64,000 nucleotides of DNA from an uncultured Bacteroidota bacterium (GTDB taxonomy: Bacteria; Bacteroidota; Bacteroidia; Flavobacteriales; Flavobacteriaceae): assembly GCA_902613595.1 (NCBI GenBank), contig CACMHY010000006.1, positions 26,758-90,757 on the forward strand. Reading direction: 5' to 3'. The notes under the pieces were generated by a model. It ran no database searches and had not been told where the DNA came from. It worked only from the letters and a program-made list of their open reading frames with translations. The translations under genes and the position numbers were made by a program. This document shows positions 27,687 through 36,737 of the stretch, piece after piece. Numbering within the stretch: position 1 is the stretch's first letter; each line of letters begins with the position of its first letter.

Positions 27687-29312
27687 ATGCTAACTGTTTC
27701 AAATCTATCGGTTCAATTTGGTAAACGGGTATTATTTGATGATGTAAATATAAGTTTTACTCCTGGAAATTGTTATGGAATTATCGGGGCTAATGGCGCA
27801 GGAAAGTCGACATTTTTAAAAATTATTTCAGGTAAACAAGAAGCAAATTCTGGAAGTGTTTCTTTAGAACATGGTAAGCGACTTTCGTTTCTAGAACAAA
27901 ATCACAATGCTTATGATGGGGATATTGTTTTAGACACTGTCCTTAAAGGAAATAAAGTCCTTTTTGATGTAAAAACTGAAATGGATAATTTATATGCGAA
28001 AGAAAATTTTACTGACGAGGATGGTGATAGAGTAGGAGTTCTCCAAGTAAGTTATGAAGAGATGGGTGGCTGGAATTCTGATAGTGAGGCGGCATCACTT
28101 CTCTCCAATTTAGAAATTCCAGAACAATTACATAATATACTAATGAGCGAGTTGGATGGCAAACAAAAAGTACGTGTTTTGCTAGCTCAAGCACTATTTG
28201 GAAATCCTGATGTTTTAATAATGGATGAACCAACAAATGATCTAGATTACGACACAATTATGTGGCTGGAAGATTTTTTAGCTAATTATGAAAACACTGT
28301 TATTGTAGTATCGCATGACCGACATTTTCTTGATTCTGTTTGCACTCACATTTCAGACATAGATTTTGGAAAAATCAATCATTATTCTGGTAATTATACT
28401 TTCTGGTATGAGTCGAGCCAGTTGGCTTTAAGGCAGCGCGCTCAACAGAACAGAAAAGCCGAAGAGAAAAAAAAGGAATTAGAAGAATTTATATCCAGAT
28501 TTTCAGCTAACGTTGCAAAATCAAAACAAGCTACTTCAAGAAAAAAAATGATCGAAAGGCTAGATATCGAGGAAATCAAGCCTTCTAGTAGAAGATATCC
28601 TGCTATTATTTTTGATCAAGAGAGGGAGGCTGGAGATCAAATTTTAAGTGTTGATAATCTTTCATGCTCAATAGGTGGGGAGCTTTTATTTAAAGACATA
28701 CATCTGAATCTTGCAAAAAAAGATAAAGTTATTATTTATTCTAAAGATACTCGCGCTGTTTCTTCATTTTATGATATAATAACTGGAGCATCCCAATCTT
28801 ATACCGGTAAATTTAACTGGGGTATCACTACTAGTCAGGCATACATGCCTGCAGATCACGAATTTTATTTCCACGAGCCTATTTCGTTAGTTGATTGGTT
28901 ACGTCAGTACGCTAAAACTGAAGAAGAGAAAGAAGAAGTTTTCCTTAGAGGTTTTTTAGGGAAAATGCTCTTTAGTGGTGACGAAGCACTAAAAAAGTCA
29001 AACGTATTGTCAGGTGGTGAAAAAGTTCGTTGTATGCTTTCAAAAATGATGATGCAACGAGCAAACGTTCTTTTATTAAATGAACCTACAAATCATTTAG
29101 ATCTAGAATCAATAACTGCATTAAATAATTCTCTTAAAAATTTCAAAGGAACCCTACTATGTAGTACATCTGATAATACTTTTTCTCAAACTCTTGGTAA
29201 TAGAATTATCGAGTTAACTCCAAACGGTGTCATAGATAGACATATGAGTTTTGATGAATATATGACAGACCATAAAATAAAAGAGCTACAATCCAAAATG
29301 TGGGTTAAATAA
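27687..29312 (+). CDS. ABC-F family ATP-binding protein (YbiT-like)
   Basis: A 541-residue soluble protein with two ABC domains and no membrane segment. The first domain has GANGAGKST, a signature region and LIMDEPTNDLD; the linker (about 240-300) is basic and helical, as in ribosome-acting ABC-F proteins. The second domain has a degenerate Walker A (VIIYSKDTRAVSSF), LSGGEKVR and LLNEPTNHLD, the pattern of the YbiT group. Such proteins act on ribosomal tRNA sites; the exact role here is unknown. Start chosen at MLTVSNLSVQFG. Confidence 0.9.
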   Translation: MLTVSNLSVQFGKRVLFDDVNISFTPGNCYGIIGANGAGKSTFLKIISGKQEANSGSVSLEHGKRLSFLEQNHNAYDGDIVLDTVLKGNKVLFDVKTEMDNLYAKENFTDEDGDRVGVLQVSYEEMGGWNSDSEAASLLSNLEIPEQLHNILMSELDGKQKVRVLLAQALFGNPDVLIMDEPTNDLDYDTIMWLEDFLANYENTVIVVSHDRHFLDSVCTHISDIDFGKINHYSGNYTFWYESSQLALRQRAQQNRKAEEKKKELEEFISRFSANVAKSKQATSRKKMIERLDIEEIKPSSRRYPAIIFDQEREAGDQILSVDNLSCSIGGELLFKDIHLNLAKKDKVIIYSKDTRAVSSFYDIITGASQSYTGKFNWGITTSQAYMPADHEFYFHEPISLVDWLRQYAKTEEEKEEVFLRGFLGKMLFSGDEALKKSNVLSGGEKVRCMLSKMMMQRANVLLLNEPTNHLDLESITALNNSLKNFKGTLLCSTSDNTFSQTLGNRIIELTPNGVIDRHMSFDEYMTDHKIKELQSKMWVK

Positions 29313-29359
29313 AATTATTAATCAACTTTAAATATGAGATTATTAAAGATTTGATGTAT

Positions 29360-31021
29360 TTACCAAAAAAATGAGTACAAAAATGCAAGTACTATCATCA
29401 AAATAAAGGATCCTACATTATAAATTGATGATGTATCAAAAATCCCTTTGTCAAGTTTTATAGCTTTTTTATCATCACTTATTTTATTCTCTTTAATACT
29501 TACAATTGCAATAACAACCATTGAAAGAATTGCAGTTAATCCCATTTGATCTAAAAATGGAAGTGTTGGAAAAAATTCTTCTACTGGAGAATTCGCTAAC
29601 CAACCTTTTGGACCGACTTTAAAAAATAGTGCTATTGGAATTGAAGCTAGAGCTCCATAAACTGCACCTTTGTTTGAGGTTTTTTTCCAAAATAGCCCTA
29701 ATACGAATACAGAAAGAATACCTGGACTTACAATTCCTGTGTACTCTTGAATAAATTGAAAAGCCTGGTCAATACCACCAAGTAAGGGGGCCATTATTGT
29801 TGCAATTATTAAGGCGACAAGTGCAGAAAGACGTCCCACATTTACAGTTTTTGATTCACTTGCATTTTTGTTAATTAACTGCTTATAAATATCCATTGTG
29901 AAAATCGTGGCAGTTGAGTTTAACATAGATGCTAAAGAGGAAACTATTGCAGCAGCAAGTGCAGCTACAGCAATTCCTTTCAAACCAGTGGGCAGAAATT
30001 GCATCAACCAAGGATAGGCCTTGTCGGCTTGAGCTAAAGAGGGAAGATTGGTCATTCCTGATTCTCCTAATTTTTCCATCAGCAATGGATCATTTATAAT
30101 TACATACGCAGCAATTCCAGGAATTACAACAATAAGTGGTATTATCATTTTTAAGCCCGCAGCAAATAAAATTCCATTTTGTGATTCTTCTAAGGATTTT
30201 GCAGCAAGTGTTCTTTGAATGATATATTGATTAAATCCCCAGTAGTATAAATTAGCAATCCACATTCCTCCAATTAAAACACCAATACCTGGTAAGTTCA
30301 TGTATTCGGGATTATTTTTATCAAGAATCATATCAAAACGTTCAGGAACTGCGGCATAAATTGAAGTCAGACCTTTAATAAAACCTTGTCCACCAGAAAC
30401 GGTATCAAGTGCAAGATATGTTGTAACGAAGCCTCCTAAAATTAAAACAACTACCTGAATGATATCAGTCCACGCAACTGCCGAAAGACCTCCATAAAGC
30501 GAGTATGCAACAGCAAATACAGCCAACCCAATTACTGCTGAGATCAAATTAACTCCCAATATTGTCTGAAGAGCTAATCCACCGAGATAAAGAACTGAAG
30601 CCAGATTTACAAAAACATATAGCGCAATCCAAAATACAGCTAAAATTGTCTTTAATTGACTTGAGTATCTTTGCTCAACGAATTCAGGTATTGTATAAAT
30701 TTTTTTCTTTATAAAAATTGGTAAAAAAAACTTTCCAACGACTATTAAAGTCAATGCGGCCATCCATTCGTATGTTGCTATAGCAAGACCGCCAGCGAAT
30801 CCAGAGCCTGACATTCCAATGAATTGTTCTGCGGAGATATTTGCTGCTATCAGAGAAGCTCCGATTGCCCACCAAGGAAGGGATTTACTTGCAAGAAAAT
30901 AATCTTCCGTACTCTTCGTTTCACCTTTTTTTGACCTTGATACCCAAAGCCCAACACTTAAAATTATTATAGCATATATAGCAAAAATAATATAATCTAG
31001 AGTTTCAAAATTGGTATTCAT
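29360..31021 (-). CDS. Sodium/solute symporter (SSS family, SGLT-like)
   Basis: A 553-residue integral membrane protein with about 14 hydrophobic helices. The start DYIIFAIYAIIILSVGLWVS, the KSLPWWAIGASLIAANISAEQFIGMSG segment and ADKAYPWLMQFLPTGLKGI are close to the vSGLT-type sodium-sugar symporters. It imports a solute, probably a sugar or related compound, driven by sodium, fitting a marine habitat. A TAACTTTG element at 31024-31031 on its strand is so close to the ATG that the mRNA may be leaderless. Confidence 0.9.
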   Translation of the reverse strand: MNTNFETLDYIIFAIYAIIILSVGLWVSRSKKGETKSTEDYFLASKSLPWWAIGASLIAANISAEQFIGMSGSGFAGGLAIATYEWMAALTLIVVGKFFLPIFIKKKIYTIPEFVEQRYSSQLKTILAVFWIALYVFVNLASVLYLGGLALQTILGVNLISAVIGLAVFAVAYSLYGGLSAVAWTDIIQVVVLILGGFVTTYLALDTVSGGQGFIKGLTSIYAAVPERFDMILDKNNPEYMNLPGIGVLIGGMWIANLYYWGFNQYIIQRTLAAKSLEESQNGILFAAGLKMIIPLIVVIPGIAAYVIINDPLLMEKLGESGMTNLPSLAQADKAYPWLMQFLPTGLKGIAVAALAAAIVSSLASMLNSTATIFTMDIYKQLINKNASESKTVNVGRLSALVALIIATIMAPLLGGIDQAFQFIQEYTGIVSPGILSVFVLGLFWKKTSNKGAVYGALASIPIALFFKVGPKGWLANSPVEEFFPTLPFLDQMGLTAILSMVVIAIVSIKENKISDDKKAIKLDKGIFDTSSIYNVGSFILMIVLAFLYSFFW

Positions 31022-31114
31022 TACAAAGTTATTTTAAGGTTTAAATGCTGAGTGACTGACAGTTTTAGTACAAAAAAATCAACTTGATAATGCAAAATAA
31101 AAAATTAAAGGTGC

Positions 31115-31336
31115 TTAAAAAAGCTGTTTTAATATTTTTTCACCTATCTCAACTTCATCTTTGTGAAGAAATACTTGTTGGGTTGATGGGTTAGAAATTC
31201 CAAAGCCAGCTAGTCTAGCTGATTCCGATTCATCTTTTACTACAGGGAAAATTTTTTTTTCAGCTAAAGCATGCTTCAAGGCAAGAACCTCGACAATTGA
31301 TCCAGTAAATAGATGATAATAATCTGAATGAGGCAC
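31115..31336 (-). CDS. DUF2007-like small protein
   Basis: A 73-residue single-domain protein: YYHLFTGSIVEVLALKHALAEKKIFPVVKDESESARLAGFGI resembles the DUF2007 putative signal-transducing fold, which looks ferredoxin-like. It follows the two-TM protein on the same strand after seven bases. The role is unknown. Confidence 0.75.
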   Translation of the reverse strand: MPHSDYYHLFTGSIVEVLALKHALAEKKIFPVVKDESESARLAGFGISNPSTQQVFLHKDEVEIGEKILKQLF

Positions 31337-31343
31337 TACCTTT

Positions 31344-32024
31344 TTATGCCTTATTATAACGATTATCCCAGATAGCAGGATTAAAGTTTTTACCTAGTGC
31401 AAATCCAAAATATAAAACAATTGAAGCGATAGCTTTAAACATAAAAAATAAAAGCATCCAGTAAGATGAATCGTTCTGGTTTTTTGTAAATAATGATAGT
31501 GGTGTTAGTTCTGTAAGAAACCAACTTAAAACTAGAACCGTCAAAAGTAAGTTCCAAATATTTTTAAATGGCCACATTAATGCCTTACGAAAGGGGTGCA
31601 AATCGTTTCCCCATTTATGAACTAAATAATAATAGTCATTTCCTATAGGAACAAATAGTAGGGGATCATCTTTTTTTTCTAGTCTGAAAAGGACAGAAGG
31701 TGCCATTATTTTAAATTCTGAAAGTTTGGTTTTGTGATTTTTTTCTAACTTTTTAATTATGTTAGTTGCTTCGATTGGAAGTTTATTTTTAAAATATTTA
31801 ATATCTAGAAATCTTAATCTATAATCAATACTCACTTTCTTAATATGGTCAATGTGATATATCCTAGCTTTGGATAGTTTATTGAAATCAAAGTTATTTA
31901 TAATACTGATATTTAAATTTCCGATAAAATTTTCAAGATTTGAATTATGTTCTTCGTAAGTACTGCTTCTTTTTTTCTTTAATGCAGATTCGATATTAGT
32001 CCTTTGGATAAGTTTCATCTTCAT
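31344..32024 (-). CDS. Uncharacterised protein with two C-terminal membrane helices
   Basis: I do not recognise this 226-residue protein with confidence. Residues 1-135 are soluble, basic and helix-rich, with PSVLFRLEKKDDPLLFVPIGNDYYYLVHKWG near the end. Two hydrophobic segments follow (about 155-173 and 185-207), and the C-terminus FNPAIWDNRYNKA is polar. It sits between pheT and the DUF2007 gene on one strand and may be co-transcribed with both. TAAATTTG at 32064-32071, overlapping the spacer after pheT, could be its own -7 element. Confidence 0.65.
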   Translation of the reverse strand: MKMKLIQRTNIESALKKKRSSTYEEHNSNLENFIGNLNISIINNFDFNKLSKARIYHIDHIKKVSIDYRLRFLDIKYFKNKLPIEATNIIKKLEKNHKTKLSEFKIMAPSVLFRLEKKDDPLLFVPIGNDYYYLVHKWGNDLHPFRKALMWPFKNIWNLLLTVLVLSWFLTELTPLSLFTKNQNDSSYWMLLFFMFKAIASIVLYFGFALGKNFNPAIWDNRYNKA

Positions 32025-32076
32025 GATTCAATTTCATTTTTGTAAAATTAACAATATTTAAATCAAATTTAAAATA

Positions 32077-34485
32077 TCAACGCAATTCTGCATTAAAATT
32101 TTCAACAAAGTTTTTTTCTAATTTTTTCATTATTTTATCCACATGTTTATCAGTTAGGGTTCTGTTCTCGTCTTGAAAATTAAAGCTGACCCCATAAGAT
32201 TTTTTTCCAGAAGGCAGTTTGTCACCAGAATAAACGTCAAAGAGTTCAACTGACTTTAATATTTTTCGCTCTGTTTTTAAAGAAACTTCTTCTATTTCTT
32301 CAAATGTGATTTCTTTATTTAGTAATAATGCAAAATCTCGCTTTATCGATGGAAACTTTGGTAAATCTTTGAAATATGTAGGTTTCTCAAAGCAGTTTTC
32401 AATGAATCGTGACCAATTAATTTCGGCTAAATAAATTTCTTTTTCTATACTATATCTTTCTTTAACTTTTTTTGAAATTAAACCATAATAGCCGAATGCT
32501 TTATTTTGTGATGAAATTTCACACACAAAGTCAAAGTCAGGATGATCTGTGTTGTTAAACTTGATATTGTCAAAACCGAAAGTTTCAAAAAGATCTATTA
32601 TTACACCTTTTCCATAAAAAAAGCTATCGGGGGATTGTTGAATATTCCAATTGGATTCAAACGGCTCACCTACAATCGAAATACTTAAGCGTCTTTCCTC
32701 CACATATTTGTTATTATTTTTTCCATATACATTACCAAGTTCAAAAAGTTTTAATCTATTGTTTTGTCTATTTAAATTGTATGCTACAACCTCTAATGAA
32801 TTATAAATTAGAGATTGACGCATATTAGAAAACTCTTTACCAAGTGGATTAATTATTTTGACTGGATCATAAAAATCAGATGTTTCCTCTAGGCTTGAAA
32901 TTGAATTATTTATAATTTCAGAGAAACCTATTCCATTTAATTTTTCTGAAATTATCCTTTCTAATTTATATGAATCATCCCACTTATAATATTCATCCGA
33001 TTGATACTTTAGTGGTTTTTCCCCTATGTTATTAAACCCATAAATCCTGAGAATCTCTTCAATAACGTCATAGGTTCGTTTTACATCAACCCTGTATCTC
33101 GGAACAGAAATGTTCATTCCAGATTTAGATTCATTTTCAATTTTGATTTCTAAAGAGTCTAAAATTAATTTTATAGTTTTTTTACTTATGTTTTGACCAA
33201 TAATTTTATTCAATTTTTTGAATGATAGGAAAATTTTTGATTCATCATTTAATTTTTGGCTAACCTTTTGAATTTCGCTTGAAATTTTAGCACCTGTCAG
33301 TTCAGATATTAAAATAGCAGCTCGCTTTAAGGCAGTAATACCAATATCAGGATCTATACCTCTTTCAAAACGAAAAGAAGCGTCAGTATTTAAACCATGT
33401 CTTTTTGCAGTTTTACGAATACTTATAGGATCAAAGAAGGCGCTTTCCAAAAATATATTTTTTGTTTCATTTTCTACTCCAGAATCCTTTCCACCAAAAA
33501 TTCCAGCAATACAGTGTGGCTGGATATTATCACATATCATCAAGTCATCTTTATTTAAATTACGTTTTATTCCATCTAGGGTCGTAAACGAGGTATTCTC
33601 TTTACACGTTTTTACTATTATTTGATTATCTAATTTATCAGCGTCAAATGCATGTAAAGGTTGTCCCAGCTCATGAAGTACATAATTTGTTACATCCACA
33701 ACATTATTTTTTGGAGATATTCCTATTGCATTTAGACGGTTTTTTAACCAACCAGGTGAAGGTTTAACTTCAACATTCGTTAGGGTAAGTCCATAATATT
33801 GTGAGCAGCGATCAGCATCATTAACTTTCACAGTTATCGTTTTATTTGTATTATCAATTTTAAATGAAGATATATCTGGCATTGACCATTTGTAAGGAAT
33901 ATTCTTGACAATACAAACAGCTTTTAAATCACGAGCTACACCCATATGACTCATTGCGTCTGCTCTATTTGGTGTTAAACCAATATCAAAAACTGAATCT
34001 TGTTCCAAGTCAAAAATTGTGGATGCATGCGTACCAGGAGTGCTTTTTTTATCTAAAACCAAGATGCCCTCGTGATTATCACTTAGTCCGAGTTCATCTT
34101 CAGCACAAATCATACCCTCACTAATTTCACCGCGGATTTTTCCTTTTTTTATTTTTAAAACTGAACCATCATACATGTTGAGTGTAGTACCAATTGTCGC
34201 AACTAGAACAGTTTGCCCCTGCATAACGTTTGGTGCACCACAAACGATAGAAAGTAAATTTCCACTACCTACATCAACTTTTGTGAGTTTAAGTCTGTCA
34301 GCATTGGGATGTTTTTCACATTCCACAATTTCTCCTACCAATACACCTTTCAAACCACCCTTTATACTTTCATATTTTTCCAATTGTTCAACTTCCAAGC
34401 CGATGTCTGTTAATAAATTAGAAATGTCTTCTATCGGAAGGTCTATTTCAATAAATTGCTTTAACCAATTATAGGATATTTTCAA
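32077..34485 (-). CDS. pheT: Phenylalanine-tRNA ligase beta subunit
   Basis: An 802-residue subunit of the alpha2beta2 synthetase. Domains in order are the EMAP/tRNA-binding domain (about 40-150, VGEIVECEKHPNADRLKLTKVDVG), the B3/B4 editing domain (GITPKN-like GISPKNNVVDVTNYVLHELGQPLHAFDADKL), B5, the catalytic-like core, and the FDX-ACB anticodon-binding domain (KFPSIKRDFALLLNK). pheS is not in the window, so the two subunits are encoded separately here. Confidence 0.96.
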   Translation of the reverse strand: MKISYNWLKQFIEIDLPIEDISNLLTDIGLEVEQLEKYESIKGGLKGVLVGEIVECEKHPNADRLKLTKVDVGSGNLLSIVCGAPNVMQGQTVLVATIGTTLNMYDGSVLKIKKGKIRGEISEGMICAEDELGLSDNHEGILVLDKKSTPGTHASTIFDLEQDSVFDIGLTPNRADAMSHMGVARDLKAVCIVKNIPYKWSMPDISSFKIDNTNKTITVKVNDADRCSQYYGLTLTNVEVKPSPGWLKNRLNAIGISPKNNVVDVTNYVLHELGQPLHAFDADKLDNQIIVKTCKENTSFTTLDGIKRNLNKDDLMICDNIQPHCIAGIFGGKDSGVENETKNIFLESAFFDPISIRKTAKRHGLNTDASFRFERGIDPDIGITALKRAAILISELTGAKISSEIQKVSQKLNDESKIFLSFKKLNKIIGQNISKKTIKLILDSLEIKIENESKSGMNISVPRYRVDVKRTYDVIEEILRIYGFNNIGEKPLKYQSDEYYKWDDSYKLERIISEKLNGIGFSEIINNSISSLEETSDFYDPVKIINPLGKEFSNMRQSLIYNSLEVVAYNLNRQNNRLKLFELGNVYGKNNNKYVEERRLSISIVGEPFESNWNIQQSPDSFFYGKGVIIDLFETFGFDNIKFNNTDHPDFDFVCEISSQNKAFGYYGLISKKVKERYSIEKEIYLAEINWSRFIENCFEKPTYFKDLPKFPSIKRDFALLLNKEITFEEIEEVSLKTERKILKSVELFDVYSGDKLPSGKKSYGVSFNFQDENRTLTDKHVDKIMKKLEKNFVENFNAELR

Positions 34486-34507
34486 TTAATGAGTTTTTAA
34501 TTGACTA

Positions 34508-34515
34508 CAAATATA
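34508..34515 (-). promoter_or_regulatory. -7 promoter element upstream of pheT
   Basis: On the minus strand this is TATATTTG, an exact TAnnTTTG match located in the 49-base gap after recG. A start near 34503 gives an 18-base leader to the pheT ATG. No TTG is seen at the expected distance, so pheT may also depend on read-through from recG. Confidence 0.4.
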
Positions 34516-34534
34516 AGAATCTCTTTCCCCATAT

Positions 34535-36634
34535 TTAACTTATTAAATTCCAAATATTTGATTCATTTTGAAGATTAGAAAGATTTCTTTTTATAATTTG
34601 ATTTTCACTGTTTTCAAGTTTAGGATCTTTCTTTAATATTTCCTTAGCTAGTTCACGTGCTATTTTAAGAAGTTTGCTATCCTTTACGATGTCAGCTATT
34701 TTCATCCGTAAAATACCACTTTGCTGGGTTCCAAGAATATTTCCAGGACCTCTAAGTTTAAGGTCTGCTTCAGCTATTTCAAAACCATTATTGGTTTTAA
34801 CCATTGTTTGAATTCTTATTTTACTATCATCTGATAAGTTACTCCCGGTCATTAAAATACAAAAGCTCTGTTTATTTCCTCTCCCAACTCGACCTCTAAG
34901 TTGATGAAGTTGAGATAAGCCAAACCTTTCTGCACTTTCTATTATCATAACAGATGCATTTGGAATATTTACACCAACTTCGATTACTGTAGTGGCTATC
35001 ATTATTTGAGTTTTTCCTTCCTCAAAACGTCTCATTTCATATGCTTTATCGACAGCCTTCATTTTTCCGTGTACTATACTTATTTGATATTTTGGAATAG
35101 GGAAACTTCGAGAAAGACTTTCATAGCCATCCATTAAATCTTTAAAATCTAATTTTTCAGATTCTTGTATTAATGGATATACAATATAAATTTGTTGCCC
35201 TTCATCAATTTTCTCTTTGATGAACTGAAAAACTTTAAGCCTATTATTGTCATACCTGTGTATTGTCTTTATAGGTTTTCTTCCTGGTGGCATCTCATCA
35301 ATCAATGAAACATCTAGATCACCATATAGGCTCATTGCAAGTGTTCTTGGTATTGGAGTTGCTGTCATTACAAGTATATGGGGAGGAATACTATTTTTTG
35401 ACCATAATTTTGCTCTCTGTGCAACTCCAAAACGATGTTGTTCGTCGATAATAGCAAGCCCCAAATTTTTGAATCGTACATTTTCTTCAAATATCGCATG
35501 TGTTCCAATAAGTATAGAAAGTGTTCCATCTTCAAGCTCATGATTTATTATTTTTCGATCTTTTACTTTTGTACTACCTGTAAGAAGATTAAGTTTCACA
35601 GGACTATCTGATAGTAACATCTGAAGAGAAGCAAAATGTTGTTGAGCCAAAATTTCTGTGGGTGCAACAAAACAAGCTTGATAGTTATTTCCAATTGCAA
35701 TTAGAATTGCAAATAATGCAACAATTGTTTTTCCTGACCCAACATCACCCTGAAGTAATCTATTCATTTGTCTTCCTGATCCCATATCTTCACGTATTTC
35801 TCTTATTACTCTTTTTTGAGCAATAGTTAATCTATAAGGTAATTTATGGTTATAAAAGCTGTTTAAAAGACTTCCAATTTCAGAAAATAAAAAACCTTTT
35901 ATTTTCCTTTTTCTTTGTTGATTTTTGAGAATTAATTGCAATTGGGTATAAGTTAATTCTTCAAATTTGAGTCTAATTTGTGCTTGGCTTAATTTTTTTT
36001 GAGAGGTAGGAAAGTGTATTTCTTTTAAAGCATCACTTTTATCAAGTAATTTGTAATAATCTAAGACATATTTTGGCAAAGTTTCAGAAAACAAATTACC
36101 ACCCATTTCGATTAAATTTAAAACCAACTTTTGAATAACTTTTTGCGATATACCATTTCTAATTAACTTTTCAGTTGATGGATATATTGGGTAAAATGAT
36201 TTTTTAATCGATTTTCTAAAATTTATTTCTAGTTCCATTTCAGGATGTGGCATACTTACATATCCCTTAAACCAATTCAATCTTCCAAAGATTATATATG
36301 ATTGGTTTAATTTTAAATTCTCTCTTATCCATTTGTAACCCCTGAACCAAATCAAGTCCATCTTTCCATATTTATCTTCAAAACGTGCAACCATTCTCTT
36401 ACCTCTTTTTTGCGTCAAAATTTCTATTTCTGTAATTTTTCCCTTAATCTGAACTTCAGAATTATTTTTTGGGAGTTCATTTATTAGATGAAATTGACTC
36501 CTATCGATGTAGCGACTGGGAAAAAAATGGAACAAATCATCAAAGGTTACTATTTTAAGCTCCTCCTTAAGAATACGTGCACGTTCAGGCCCAACACCTT
36601 TCAAATATTCAATGGATGTCTGTTTTGAATTCAT
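34535..36634 (-). CDS. recG: ATP-dependent DNA helicase RecG
   Basis: A 699-residue branch-migrating helicase that processes stalled forks and Holliday junctions. The N-terminal wedge/OB domain (EVQIKGKITEIEILTQKRGKRM) precedes the helicase motifs GDVGSGKT, IGTHAIFEENV, IDEQHRFGV, TATPIPRTLAMSLYGDLDVS and the QLRGRVGRG motif VI. The TRG-like C-terminal DLKLRGPGNILGTQQSG is present. Length is normal. Confidence 0.96.
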   Translation of the reverse strand: MNSKQTSIEYLKGVGPERARILKEELKIVTFDDLFHFFPSRYIDRSQFHLINELPKNNSEVQIKGKITEIEILTQKRGKRMVARFEDKYGKMDLIWFRGYKWIRENLKLNQSYIIFGRLNWFKGYVSMPHPEMELEINFRKSIKKSFYPIYPSTEKLIRNGISQKVIQKLVLNLIEMGGNLFSETLPKYVLDYYKLLDKSDALKEIHFPTSQKKLSQAQIRLKFEELTYTQLQLILKNQQRKRKIKGFLFSEIGSLLNSFYNHKLPYRLTIAQKRVIREIREDMGSGRQMNRLLQGDVGSGKTIVALFAILIAIGNNYQACFVAPTEILAQQHFASLQMLLSDSPVKLNLLTGSTKVKDRKIINHELEDGTLSILIGTHAIFEENVRFKNLGLAIIDEQHRFGVAQRAKLWSKNSIPPHILVMTATPIPRTLAMSLYGDLDVSLIDEMPPGRKPIKTIHRYDNNRLKVFQFIKEKIDEGQQIYIVYPLIQESEKLDFKDLMDGYESLSRSFPIPKYQISIVHGKMKAVDKAYEMRRFEEGKTQIMIATTVIEVGVNIPNASVMIIESAERFGLSQLHQLRGRVGRGNKQSFCILMTGSNLSDDSKIRIQTMVKTNNGFEIAEADLKLRGPGNILGTQQSGILRMKIADIVKDSKLLKIARELAKEILKKDPKLENSENQIIKRNLSNLQNESNIWNLIS

Positions 36635-36737
36635 TCGAAAGTGTTTTTGATTTATAATCTGTATTAATATGAAGATACAATGTTTATAATAAAAAAGTAA
36701 AAGTGATCAACTAGATAAACGAAATAGTTATTTTTAA